A stretch of 64,000 nucleotides of DNA, from contig NC_026489.1 in assembly GCF_000328475.2 (NCBI RefSeq), positions 1 to 64,000 of the forward strand, in the 5' to 3' direction. Both the position numbers and the translations under genes were made by a program. The stretch comes from Mycosarcoma maydis (taxonomy: Eukaryota > Basidiomycota > Ustilaginomycetes > Ustilaginales). Positions 42,393 to 53,400 of this stretch are shown piece after piece (positions within the stretch are counted from its first letter, which is position 1; each line of letters opens with the position of its first letter). The notes below the pieces were generated by a model. It had not been told where the DNA came from. It saw nothing but the letters and a program-made list of their open reading frames with translations, and searched no databases.

Positions 42393-43059
42393 GTTTCGTC
42401 TGCAGAAGAGCTGCTGTATACTCGTGTTGTGGTGATGTGAGGGTGAGGGCAAGCAAACAATGACAAGAGCTTTGCGTGTTGCATTGGATCTCTGATACTC
42501 GACTTTTCAAGGACGCATCTAGCAGAGCTCCCGGGTCTTTTTACCCTCTTTCTCGCAAGGCCATGCTAGCTTCAGACTTGCGCTTCCCTTTGGCCATTGC
42601 CTACGGATGGTGCAATAGCACTTCTCGAGCCGACCCGAAGTAGATGGTTGGCGTTCAGGGCTAGGGTTTTCCGCACTCTTTCTGTTTTAATACGAGGACA
42701 TTCGTCCATTTTTGAGCGTTTTGTGAGCGTTGAAAAAGACCAAGTGCACCGATACCCGGTTCTTGTCTTGTGTGGTCTTTACTCGGGTCCTCGGGTGCTC
42801 GAGTGCTTGGGTGCTTGGCTTGCTCACCGCTGCGTTTCCTCTCGGTCGATCTTGGCTGCTTGGCTCAATCATGAAGCACGAGTAAGGCCCCACAACTGAT
42901 GTGCATGATGAGCATATCAAACAGCGGACGGTGGGGTCTTGTGCGAGTACATAGTGTACATAGTGTGCCGCATGTGTCTCGACTTGAACCTCAATCGAGC
43001 TCGACAACCTCCATCTGGGCGTGCAAAACATCGCTGTGGACGTGTATTTGTTGATCGAC
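42393..43059. promoter_or_regulatory. Divergent promoter region, small secreted protein 3 / cyp4
   Basis: 670 bases; TTTTTACCC (reverse of GGGTAAAAA) at 42538-42546. No gene is seen. Confidence 0.45.
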
Positions 43060-44871
43060 ATGTTCGCTCTCGAGGTAGATGAGAGAAGCAAGCTGGGCTC
43101 ACTGCTGCTCGGATCGCGCTTCAAGCTGGCGGATTCTGTGCTGGCACGAGGGGAGTGGATCTTTGCAGCAACAGCGGCAGCTGCGGTGCTTGTCCTCTTG
43201 ACCTTGCGATTTCAAGCCGGCCAGAATTGCCAAGGCAGGTTCAAGCGAATTCCTGGTCCACGTCAACTGCCCATCATTGGCAACATTGGGCAAGTGGATG
43301 CAGCACGTCAGCATCCCAAGTTCCTGGAATGGGCACGACGCTACGGCGAGATCTACCAGGTTCGCTTCGGCAGCAACCGCATAGTGGTGCTCAACTCTGC
43401 CAAGGCGTCGATCGAGCTGCTGGATCGAAGAAGTTCGATCTACAGCTGTCGACAGGGACCGCATTTTGCACACGATCTGATGAGCGCTGGACAGCGACAG
43501 GTTTTTCTGCCATATTCCAAGGAATGGAAGGCGGCGAGGGCGTCGGTGCATCCATTCTTGATGGGCACCAAGAGTCAGGGCTACAAGACGATTCAGGAAC
43601 ACGAATCTGCGGTGCTAATCCACGATCTATTGAGGCATACGCAGCACTGTCTTTCGCATCGTCGAGATCAAGATCTACCGCTCACACACGAAACTGGCTG
43701 GGAGGCACACGTGCGGAGGTACACCACTTCGGTGGTGATGAACATCACGTATGGTCGACGCGTTACAAGCACGTATCGAAATCCGGAACTGCACAAGATC
43801 TACGATGTGCTCGGCAACCTGGCTGTGGTAGGCCAACCCGGACGGAACGCATGCGATGCTTTCGCATTTGTCCGAAAACTTCCTGACTGGCTCGCTCCGT
43901 GGAGAGTGCAAGCCAAGGCGATGCACAAGTGGGAGATGGAGCTCTGGGGTGGTTTGCTCGAACGCACCAAACGCGACAGGCAACACGGTCGACCCTGCCA
44001 AGGCTACGTTGCTAGTGTTCTTGACCGGCGTCAGCACGCACCAAGCTCAGCAAGCTTTGACGGCTCTGGACTCACCGCCGAGGGAGAGATGACCGACTTG
44101 CTGCTCGCCTACACGGCAGCGACGGTTCTGGAAGCCGGGTCCGATACAACCGCTTCCAGCATCTCGTTTTTCATCCTGGCGTGCCTGAATAATCCTAGGA
44201 TCTGGGACAAGCTGTTCAAAGAACTGATATCGGCATGCGGCGACGCTCTGCCGACGTTTGACAAGATTCAAGATATACGCTACCTGCGAGCATGCATCAA
44301 AGAGACGCTTCGTCGACGACCACCTACCATCATGGGTATCCCGCATCGAGTGATACGCGATGATGTTTACGATGGCTACCTGATCCGCGCAGGTACTGTG
44401 GTGATGGGCAACGTATGGGCGATTCACAACGATCCGCAACGATATCCGAACCCGGAAAAGTTTGAGCCGGAACGGTTTCTGGGCGACGATCTGAGCGCCG
44501 CGCAAAGCGCAGCTACCATGGACGCCGAACGGCGAGACCACTACACGTTTGGCTGGGGTCGTCGCGTGTGCCAGGGCATGCACATTGCCGAAAACTCGCT
44601 CATGATCGTGTTGGCTCGATTGGTGTGGTGCTTTGAGCTCTCGACGCCCGTTTCGAGCGATGGGACAACACCAATCGCTGTTCCGAGCATCGATCAAGAG
44701 GCCAACTTTTTGCCCGGATTCGTGAGCCAGCCAAAGGCGTTTGCATGTCATTTTGTGCCAAGGAGCGACCATGTGGTGCAGACTCTCGAGAACGCCGCAG
44801 CAGAAGCGCAGGAGTACTGGAGCGCCAACGATCTGGAACCGGATCAGCGCGATCACTACTACAAGGATTGA
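43060..44871 (+). CDS. cyp4: Cytochrome P450 monooxygenase, Cyp4-like
   Basis: Single exon, 603 residues from ATG 43060 (the frame opens earlier only at a GTG). An N-terminal membrane anchor (FAATAAAAVLVLLTL) is followed by the proline-rich RIPGPRQLPIIGN. Helix I has EAGSDTTASS, the ExxR motif is KETLRRRPP, and FEPERFLG precedes the haem loop FGWGRRVCQG with the Cys ligand at about residue 504. An ER-bound oxygenase. In U. maydis cyp4 is one of five genes needed for the black pigment. It is convergent with vrg1. Confidence 0.93.
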   Translation: MFALEVDERSKLGSLLLGSRFKLADSVLARGEWIFAATAAAAVLVLLTLRFQAGQNCQGRFKRIPGPRQLPIIGNIGQVDAARQHPKFLEWARRYGEIYQVRFGSNRIVVLNSAKASIELLDRRSSIYSCRQGPHFAHDLMSAGQRQVFLPYSKEWKAARASVHPFLMGTKSQGYKTIQEHESAVLIHDLLRHTQHCLSHRRDQDLPLTHETGWEAHVRRYTTSVVMNITYGRRVTSTYRNPELHKIYDVLGNLAVVGQPGRNACDAFAFVRKLPDWLAPWRVQAKAMHKWEMELWGGLLERTKRDRQHGRPCQGYVASVLDRRQHAPSSASFDGSGLTAEGEMTDLLLAYTAATVLEAGSDTTASSISFFILACLNNPRIWDKLFKELISACGDALPTFDKIQDIRYLRACIKETLRRRPPTIMGIPHRVIRDDVYDGYLIRAGTVVMGNVWAIHNDPQRYPNPEKFEPERFLGDDLSAAQSAATMDAERRDHYTFGWGRRVCQGMHIAENSLMIVLARLVWCFELSTPVSSDGTTPIAVPSIDQEANFLPGFVSQPKAFACHFVPRSDHVVQTLENAAAEAQEYWSANDLEPDQRDHYYKD

Positions 44872-45088
44872 ACCACACATCTTTCTGCAATAGGCAATGC
44901 GAATTCTTGTATGGATGCTGCTGTTGAATGCAAGCCTGTGCAAGCGAGCCGGCGCTGCATCGAGATCCGAATGCAGACGTACTTCAGCTGTTGTTCACAA
45001 ACAGGTTCCACTCTGCGCGCTACACCAACACAGTCTCTCTGAGGCATCAAGGTGATGGCGATTCAAACGGATAGCGTCGCACTGAATT

Positions 45089-45934
45089 TTACCAAGGAAT
45101 CTCAACATACGCTCCATCTTTCGAGAAAGGAGCATGGTTCCCAATCAGCTGGCCCGTCGGACCATTATCGGGAAGCGTGGCCAAATGCACGTAAACAGCT
45201 GCACCCTCTTGCAGTGTCCTCAAGCCTGTGAAGTTGTTGAACGGCGTCTTGACGTGTCCGGGAGAAGCGGCATTGACCTTGAGATTAGGCTTTGTGTGAG
45301 CGACCAAGTTTTTTGATTGCATGAGCGTGACCATGTTCAAGGCAGCCTTGGACGTGTTGTAGACCATCGCGCCGGTTCGCGCCGGTTCCAAGCCGCTGGC
45401 AAACGCGATGGAACCTCGAGCAGAGGAGACGTTGACGATTCGAGGGCGATCGGATTTGGCGAGAAAAGGTAGCAAAGCATTGGTCACAGCGACCGGAGCA
45501 GCGACGTTGGTGGTAAGCACATGGATCATATCGGCCGAAGTGGTAAGCTCGGTTTGGAGAAACATGTTGTCCGTGCGCTTACCACCACGACCTGGCGGAG
45601 CGCCGACGCCTGCATTGTTGATAAGCACATCCAAGCCGCCACCCTGCAGCGGACCAGCCGGATCGGAAAGATGCTCCACGGCCGAATCGATGGAAGCCTG
45701 ATCATCGACGTCGAGAACGAGGCCATGGATTCTGGCCGAGCAAGAACGAGCTTGCACCTGCTCGGTCAGCAATTTCACAGCACCATCCACCGCCTGGCTA
45801 CGCCTACCACTGAGGATCACGGAAAAGTTGTGGTCGAGAGCCAGAAGACGAGCAGCTGTGAAACCAAGCGCTTCAGGATCGGTGCTGCCTGTGACGAGAA
45901 CGGTGCGTGCCGTGTTCAAGCTTGTTGCCGACAT
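45089..45934 (-). CDS. vrg1: Short-chain dehydrogenase/reductase, Vrg1-like
   Basis: Single exon, 281 residues from ATG 45934 (upstream in-frame start is GTG). Classical SDR features: cofactor loop VTGSTDPEALGF, LINNAGVG, NVSSARGS with the active Ser region, and the catalytic YNTSK (Y-x3-K). The Gly-rich loop is odd: where TGxxxGxG is expected, the central Gly is replaced by a longer PEA stretch. A TATATAAT-like box lies about 80 bases upstream (46011-46018). It is an NAD(P)H-dependent ketone/aldehyde reductase or dehydrogenase; similarity to versicolorin reductase gives the U. maydis name. Confidence 0.85.
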   Translation of the reverse strand: MSATSLNTARTVLVTGSTDPEALGFTAARLLALDHNFSVILSGRRSQAVDGAVKLLTEQVQARSCSARIHGLVLDVDDQASIDSAVEHLSDPAGPLQGGGLDVLINNAGVGAPPGRGGKRTDNMFLQTELTTSADMIHVLTTNVAAPVAVTNALLPFLAKSDRPRIVNVSSARGSIAFASGLEPARTGAMVYNTSKAALNMVTLMQSKNLVAHTKPNLKVNAASPGHVKTPFNNFTGLRTLQEGAAVYVHLATLPDNGPTGQLIGNHAPFSKDGAYVEIPW

Positions 45935-47746
45935 TTCGTACAGCTTGCAAGATCGAGAAAGCGAACGTATTGGGCAAGCTGGGATGAGCACGCACCTCTA
46001 GTAGCTACAAATTATATACATATGGCCCACCAAAGCTTCTATCCCGATGATGACCTAGGGGATGGGGGAGAGAGTGAGTCACAAGTAGCGATGTTGACGT
46101 TCCATCACGGACGTAATCGGCCAACGTTTACTCGGCGTCCCGTGTTATTTAAGTTGTCTTTGCACGTCCTTCTCGCTTTCTCCCCGCCCGTCCGATCTTG
46201 TCCGCTAATCACCCATTCATCTCCGAACGCCAGCTACAGCCACATTCGTGATTCATGATTCGTGATTGATTTCAGTTTTTCGTGTTTCCACATTCACAGT
46301 TTACGCTTCACGCTTCTCTGTTCCACGCGTTGGTCGTGCGCGTTTCTTTTCTGCGCCATTCGTGATTCGTGATTCGTGATTCGTGAGTTGTGTGATTTTC
46401 GTGATTCATGATTCATTCTTTGCTTGAAATTCGTTTTGCTGACGCTGCCAGAAATCGTGAAACAAGGCGATGCAGCTGGTCACGTGCAGTGTGTTACAGT
46501 CACCGAACCCGTGCGAGAAAATGGGGAAAATGGGATTACTGGAATCACGAATAAATGGAGCAACATCACACATCAAGGTATATATATACATTCACGATGG
46601 AGGATCAAGACGGTGCTGAGGTGGCGCAGGGCGTCCCAGTGCAGTGGAAAAGTGCCGTAGAACGCTCGGCTCGGCTGGCTCAGCCAATTTAGGGTCCTAG
46701 CTGTAACGTTAGATAGAAAACCAGCCTTGGGCCAAACGTAGGGTGACAGTTAGTGCGCGGCGGTCATTGAAAAGGGTTAGCGTAGCGGTTGCTGCACTTG
46801 TCACTGCCAGACAGACACAGGAGCAGACGCACGGTCGACTGACTGTACACGCCAATGAATCGTGAATCGCCACCATTCGCCGGGGTTGTTGCGATTACGC
46901 TATCATATAATAGCACCACCGCTGATTGGAGCGTCGATCGCAAGCGCGCCTACCGTCTAAAAAGACTCGCCGTCCACGCGGTACACATGCAGCATGCAAT
47001 CACGAATCGTCTTAGTCGCTTCACTAGTGGGCCAATCATGTCGACTAAATTTCGTAATCAGAACCACTGAACAGGGTTACTGTAAGTTACTTGAGATGCG
47101 GCCCTTGCCGCAGGATAGTGCCGTAGGCGTATGACGCCGGCATTCATTCCATGCGGTCTATGCAGACGCCAAGACATGCTAGTGAATGCCCATGCTGCTA
47201 AAGTTGGAAGCATGCTGTCAGGACATGTGGGGTGGATCACGTTGTCCATGCAGGAATTGTGAATCGTGAATGTGTACAGCGTCAATATCTTGTCGATGCT
47301 CCGTGTCTCTCCATACTACGCGCTATCGATTGCGAACCAGTCGGCCGGGCGGTGCAATGCATTTGGGATTGTCTGTGAGCGGATGGCTGCCCCTCCTCAT
47401 CCTTGTGGTGATGCTTGGGATCCATCCTGATTTCTCGACCTGCTAGTACGTTTCTGTCCCCCACATGGACCGAACGCACTCGACCTTGTGGTCGCAACCG
47501 TGTGCCCACGCCACCTCGCGAGGACAGACAATGCTTTGGCAAGCGTCATTGCTCGCTACACTCGGCGCGTCTTTGATCTGGACTCGAGGCGATGTCGTCT
47601 TATAGCGAATGAGCATGTTCCAAAGGGCCAAGCAGCCTATACGCTCGGTCGTAAAAGGTATAAGAAGCACCAACGTCGGAAGCGGATCACTAGTCGACAA
47701 ACCATCCCTTGTCTCGCTACATACCACGCTCGGAAGCCTGTTCAAG
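45935..47746. other. Intergenic region, vrg1 / dioxygenase
   Basis: 1.8 kb with ATTCGTGAT-type repeat groups at 46243-46268 and 46358-46414 and a TATATATA stretch near 46578. No gene or GGGTAAAA-type element was noticed, unlike most other cluster promoters. Confidence 0.5.
46358..46414. repeat. ATTCGTGAT short repeat cluster
   Basis: Four direct units, then a degenerate stretch and two more related units. Confidence 0.85.
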
Positions 47747-48859
47747 ATGCAGTTTTTGGCTCGATTCATTTTGCTGGTCGCAGCAGTGGCAGCGATTGTG
47801 TCAGCACATCCCGGTGGCCACGCGCCGAGCACCACCAAGCTAGAGACAAACAAGCTCTACAAGCGCTCTGCGCATCAGCGATACACTCGCTGCGCTAGTA
47901 GCTCGGCCGTTCGACGTCGTCATGCACACGATGCACAAGTGCGTCGTCAAGAGCGCATCGACCAGCTTCGCGCTCGCACCTTGCGACGACGCAATCTCTC
48001 GGATTACGCATCCGAGATCCTCAACACTACACACCACTCGAACCGTACAGATCTCACCAACACCACCATCGCCTCGACTGGCAATGTCTTCAACAGCAAC
48101 CACACCGAGGCGTGCGTGTTGCAGCCTGAAGTCACCATCGGTCCTTACTGGGTGAGTGGCGAGCTGGTTCGTTCTAACGTCACCGACGACGAGCCTGGTG
48201 TACCTCTGTATCTGGACGCGCAGTTTGTCGATATCGACACTTGCGAACCAGTCAAAGATCTCTATTGGGAAATCTGGAGCTGCAACTCGACGGGCGTCTA
48301 CTCTGGCGTTCAAGCTCCGGGCAACGGCAACCAGGACGACGATTCCAATCTGAACGCTACCTTCCTACGTGGTGTACAGCAGACCGACGAAAACGGTGCT
48401 TCGCAGTTCCAAACCATCTTCCCGGGACACTACACGGGCCGAACCACGCACATTCACGTGGTAGCGCATACCAACGCTACGCTTCTCGCCAACAACACAC
48501 TTGCCAGCTCGGCCACAGGAGGCGCGATTCACATTGGCCAGCTCTTCTTCGACCAAGATCTCATCAGTCAGGTTGAAGCCATCGAGCCGTACGCCAGCAA
48601 CACGCAAAACGTCACCACCAACGCAGATGACTTTATCTTTGTAGAGGAAGCCGCCAACCAAGGTTCTGACCCGATCGTCGAGTACGTCTGGTTGGGTAGC
48701 TCGGTGCAGGACGGCATCTTTGCTTGGGCAACAATCGCAGTTGATGTTGGCGCTAACTATACCACGCAAGCAGCCGTGAGCTATACGGACCATGGTGGAG
48801 TGACCAATCAAGGTTCCCAGACTCCTGGTATGGGCATGGGTCGAGCTCCTCCTTCCTAG
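47747..48859 (+). CDS. Secreted intradiol ring-cleavage dioxygenase
   Basis: 370 residues from ATG 47747, chosen because it starts a signal peptide (MQFLARFILLVAAVAAIVSA); an upstream in-frame ATG (47609) would bury it. All four non-haem Fe(III) ligands expected for the family can be placed: Tyr134 in IGPYW, Tyr229 in GHYTG, His235 and His237 in THIHV. Many N-glycosylation sequons and a His/Arg-rich segment follow the signal. The family cleaves catechols and hydroxyquinols between the two hydroxyls. Lying next to vrg1, it may degrade or modify secreted cluster phenolics, but cluster membership is not proven. Confidence 0.88.
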   Translation: MQFLARFILLVAAVAAIVSAHPGGHAPSTTKLETNKLYKRSAHQRYTRCASSSAVRRRHAHDAQVRRQERIDQLRARTLRRRNLSDYASEILNTTHHSNRTDLTNTTIASTGNVFNSNHTEACVLQPEVTIGPYWVSGELVRSNVTDDEPGVPLYLDAQFVDIDTCEPVKDLYWEIWSCNSTGVYSGVQAPGNGNQDDDSNLNATFLRGVQQTDENGASQFQTIFPGHYTGRTTHIHVVAHTNATLLANNTLASSATGGAIHIGQLFFDQDLISQVEAIEPYASNTQNVTTNADDFIFVEEAANQGSDPIVEYVWLGSSVQDGIFAWATIAVDVGANYTTQAAVSYTDHGGVTNQGSQTPGMGMGRAPPS

Positions 48860-49079
48860 ATTCATCTCTGCAGCTCGCCCGAGAGAGTTGCGGTCGGATA
48901 GCCCGCTCAAGTGGCTCCTGCTTATATTTTGTTTCGGACTCGAACGTTGACTGTATACGATCGCATTCGTTTTTCACCGACATGACACGAAGCCATTGTA
49001 GACCTAGCAGCGCTAATCGTAAGCAATCTCATTTCGCCATTCATCATCAACATAGCAGATCCGAGCCAGACCCACTGCT
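48860..49079. other. Short spacer after the dioxygenase
   Basis: Nothing recognised. Confidence 0.4.
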
Positions 49080-49640
49080 TGAAGTCAAAGTGTTGCGTCC
49101 GGATCAGATGACGGCCAGAACAATGTTACGGATGGGTGAGCCAGATTTTCAGGATTGTGGGTGAACAATTGTGCCTGTGAAGTTGTCGATAGCTGTGATC
49201 TTGGTCTGCATCGGCTCGTCTTAGTCGTAGTCGTAGTATCCGCAGCAGCTCAAGTAGAACTTTGTGCGGTAGACGATCTTGTCTCCGGGCAGCACACTGA
49301 CCGACTTGATGGTCCAGAACTTGTCGTCGCTGCTCCAACTCGCTTGCATCACTTTAGTGTCGAAATGCATGTGAGAAGCAATGTGTACTGATCGGCAACA
49401 CTGTTGAGATACTCGAGAATCTCGCGAGTCCCAGCAATCGCGCGACCTTGCCGCGATTAGAACGTTTGCAAGTCCGAGTCGGAACGGATGCCCGGATACT
49501 TGAACAGATCCCAAGATCCACCAAGCGCATGTCGACCTTCGAGGATGGCGTACGACAGGTGCGGAAACGAGTCGGTCCAGCGACCGGCTGCGTTGATGCG
49601 CTAACTCCCAGCACCGACGACCAGGACATCGTAGATGCAG
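49080..49640 (-). pseudogene. Decayed Baeyer-Villiger-type flavin monooxygenase
   Basis: Reading several frames together gives IYDVLVVGAGS, then an in-frame TAG (49601-49603) inside the FAD GxGxxG motif, then RINAAGRW, LEGRHALGGSWDLFKYPG and IRSDSDLQTF followed by TAA (49457-49459). Further on come SHMHFDTKVMQASW, FYLSCCGYYDYD and DNFTGTIVHPQS in shifted frames, and a weak trace of the second Rossmann motif. These blocks, in order, are those of class B flavin monooxygenases (GxWxxxKYPGxRxDS, the CxGYYxYD signature and the HPQ segment). Everything after about 49080 is missing. It is a dead gene at the edge of the cluster. Confidence 0.75.
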
Positions 49641-50496
49641 CTCTTGTCGGCACCATCTTTTCGGCCGTGGTTCTGAATGGATCCCACAATGCATCAAGCT
49701 CGTCACAAGATGCTTGACACGCCAAACGAGACACGCTTCGAGGAAAGAGAGGCGATCCAGTCCACGACTGCGATGCAATCGTTGACAAGGCATTGACGAG
49801 TGATAAAGTCCGGGACTGGATGTGGCCAGCTCGGGTTCTATATACATTTGGCCACCTGGTCTCATAGTGCCACTCGAGCACATAACCTCAGCCGTGAGCT
49901 CCGCCATAGCTCGAGCTTGCATGGCTGATGATCTCCGGAGCATTATTCACTCGAGACCAACGATACGTTGCAAATGATACAAAGTAGTGATCTGATGTGT
50001 GTGGGGCGCAAGAGATCCGGTAACAAGCACGAAGGAACCGCTCAATCTCTTGCCTACAAATACTGTAGGTGTCCACCAAAGTCGGCCTCCATCAATCCTC
50101 AAGAACCCCAAGTTACCGCCGAATCGGTCAGAGATGAGGTCATGTTGCCACCAGCGTTCACATGGCTGTTCATCCGGTGCTAGCCATCTGTACCGGGAAC
50201 AAGTCACGAACGTAAACTGCCATGTCCTGCCGTTGTCGTATGGTGTATTCGTGATTCACGATTGATGGTGACAGGAAACCAGACACGGTCGAGGGTCATG
50301 GGTCGAGGGTCGAGTTTTTCGCTGTTAGGGCGGACGTTTTTAACAACCAGACACTTGAACTGACTCACGTGACCGATGAGCCGCGGTAGAACCGTCAAAA
50401 CGCTTTGCTGAGAACGATTGACGACGGTCCAACTTGTCCTTCGACGCTCATCATCAGTCAACTCCTCGTGGCTCGGCCGTCGCAGAGACCAACGAC
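49641..50496. other. Upstream region of the helicase gene
   Basis: It may contain the eroded 5' end of the flavin monooxygenase. An ATTCGTGAT/ATTCACGAT repeat pair lies at 50247-50264. No gene is supported. Confidence 0.4.
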
Positions 50497-53400
50497 ATGG
50501 CGCCGAGGAAGAAGAATCCGGCGATCAAGTCGAGCGGTACCACGTCGTCCAAGGCGTCGCCGCTGCCGGACTGGGTCAAAGGTGGAGGCCCCAAACCACC
50601 TCCCTCTTACACCAAAGCTGCCAAGCAGCAGCAAACACAATCGGCGGGCAATGACACAGCTATATCGGCTACAGGGTCCTCCTCTTCTTCTTCTCCGGTT
50701 GCTGCTGCTTCTTCCGCTGGTGGTGGTGGCGGTGGCGGTCAAGGACAGCCGAGAGAAATGCTCTTCCCACCTGGCAGCAAGACCCCCCTCAACATGCTGT
50801 ACGAAAGGGTCAACAAGCTGCCAGGATGGGAGAAACCCATCGTTGAACCACGCAGGCACAAGCAAGGCTACAGCTGTGCTGTGACGCTGAAAAAGGTCAA
50901 CAAGAAGGACGCCTCGAATCCGTTTACCGTGACGTTTGAACCCAAGGAACCCACGCTGCGACTCGAATGCCAGTCCAGCTTAGAGGCCAAGCATTGGGGT
51001 GCCACCTACGCCCTGTTTCGCATCTTCAACCACCTCTCGCTCAACCTTGCGCTCCCACCAGGACCTAGAGAGTACTGGGTCAAGATGGAGGCTTACAAAA
51101 AAACAGCACCTAGTCACCAGGACTGGATGTGGGCGTCGGATCCTTTCGAAGCAGCAGCAAAGAGGGACGCAGAAAAGGCGAAGAAGGAGCAAGACAAGCT
51201 CGCAGCGGCAGATGCAGCCAGCAGAGGCGAGGTGAGCATCATCAATGCCAAGCTCAACGGAGCAGCCAAGCCGCTCAGCAAAGCGTGGCAGGAAGCCAAG
51301 GAGGTGCGACTAGCCAGTTCGTTGCGAGAAAAGATCGAAGCCACCATTCGTAGAGCGATGAGCATATTTCCTTCCGCCAGCGCTGCACCGCTCGATCTCG
51401 TTGAAGAGGACCAAGATGCCGACACAGCAGCGCCAAATTCTACACCCAACATCGATGCTGCCGGTCTGGAGAAGGAGCTCACATCGTACGGCTTTCGCCG
51501 CGGGCATGCACGCAGCGCCATCTCTTGGCTCACCTCAGCGCGCATCGCGCTCAGCAATCCATCGAGCTCCTCGACAACAGCTGCAGCATTGGTAGATCCG
51601 ATGCTCGCTTCGGCTGCTTCGCTGGCAGACCGCGAAGCTGCGCTCGAATACCTCATGCTCTACACCCCCGAAGAGGATCTGCCGGCGAGATTCAAGCCAA
51701 GCACCACATCGGAAAGCTTTGTCACCTCGTCGAAAGCTGGTGCAAGTGGAGATGCGCTTGCAGTTGGTTGGGCTGTCGACAAGTTGTCCAAGCAGGCCGG
51801 CTTACCCAGAAAGGCGGTCCAAGCTGTTTTCAAGCGGATCGCTGCTGCAGAACATGAGCGAAACGTCGAGCTGCCGAGACTGGTCAAAGAAGGTCTGGCG
51901 CTGGAAATGATGCTCCGTCAGATGGCGGGCTGGGACTCGCCAGCGCAAGCAGAAGAACAGTGGACCTCGGATGCGATCCTCGATGCGGTGTTGTTCTTTC
52001 CGACCAGAGTCAATGATGCAGACAAGGAAGAGATCGAGATCAAAAGAGCCGACGAACGCATGGCTGTCGAGGCTGTGCTGGGCGATGATCGTGTGGTGGT
52101 CCCTAGTGAGCACCAACGGCTCGGCGTGCAAGACTACGACGTTACCATCGCTGGACCTGGCACGTCGGTCGGTGGAACAGAAGACGTTCGACTGCGTATC
52201 TCGTCGCATCCGCAAGCGCTCTATCCGTTGGCTCGCGACAAGACGCACGCGGTTGCTCTTCCCGCATTCTGCGTGGTATCCAAGACGTTACCGTCCTACC
52301 TCAAGCTTGCACTCACCCAGCACTTGCTTCGCGCCTTCCAGGGCGACAACCGGAGGATGGACTGGTACGATGCCATCGAGGCGGGTGATGGTGGTATTGT
52401 GTTGAGCCTGGTCGAAGAGTTGGAGAGCATGTGGTCCAAGATGATCGACGATCCTCCTCTGCTCAGCAGCGTGATGCAGTACCTCGTTGGTCCAGATTCT
52501 GCTGAATCCAGTGTGGAAGCTACACCGGAGACATCTCGAGCCGCTACACCCACAGGCCCATCCAGGATAGCCAATAAGCGCCGAACCGGAGGAGGGAGAG
52601 CCTTGCGACGTGATGCCGAGGTCGACGCACAACTGCAACGCCAGCAGAGGCAGTTGCACACGTCTCCGAGCTACTCCAAGATGGACGAGACGCGTAGATC
52701 GCTGCCTGCCGCTTCGGCTGCCCGTGAGATCTTGGGGCTGATCCGTTCGAACCGTGTGGTCATCATTGCAGGCGAAACGGGTTGTGGTAAGACAACGCAG
52801 GTGCCGCAGTTCATCCTGGACGAAGCGATCGAAGCTGGACGAGGAAGCGAGTGCAACATTGTAGTCACTCAGCCACGACGTGTGAGCGCCATCGGTGTCG
52901 CATCGCGTGTCGCGGTGGAGCGCGGCGAAAAACTGGACGGCAAAAAGAAGGCCGTGGCGCCTGGCAGTCTGGTAGGCTATGCGATCCGCGGCGAACGTCG
53001 AGCATCTCGCGAATGCAGGCTGCTGTTCACCACGACAGGAGTGCTGCTGCGACGACTGGGCGCGGGTGGAGACACGGACCTGAAGGGCATCTCACATGTC
53101 GTGGTGGACGAAGTGCACGAGCGCAACGTGGACTCGGACTTTTTGCTGCTCGAGTTGCGCGAGCTGCTGAGACGCAACAGCAGGATCAAGGTGGTGCTGA
53201 TGAGTGCCACGATCAACCAGGAGACGTTTGCAAGCTACTTTGGTAAAGCACCGTGCATCTCGATCCCCGGCCGCACGTTCGCTGTCGAGGATCACTACTT
53301 GGAAGACATTGTGCAGCAGAGCGGGTTCCGACCTTCGGGCAACGAGTGGCGCGGTAGCGCGCGAGGTGGCAAGCAGATCGAGCAAGAGATAGGTCAGCTG

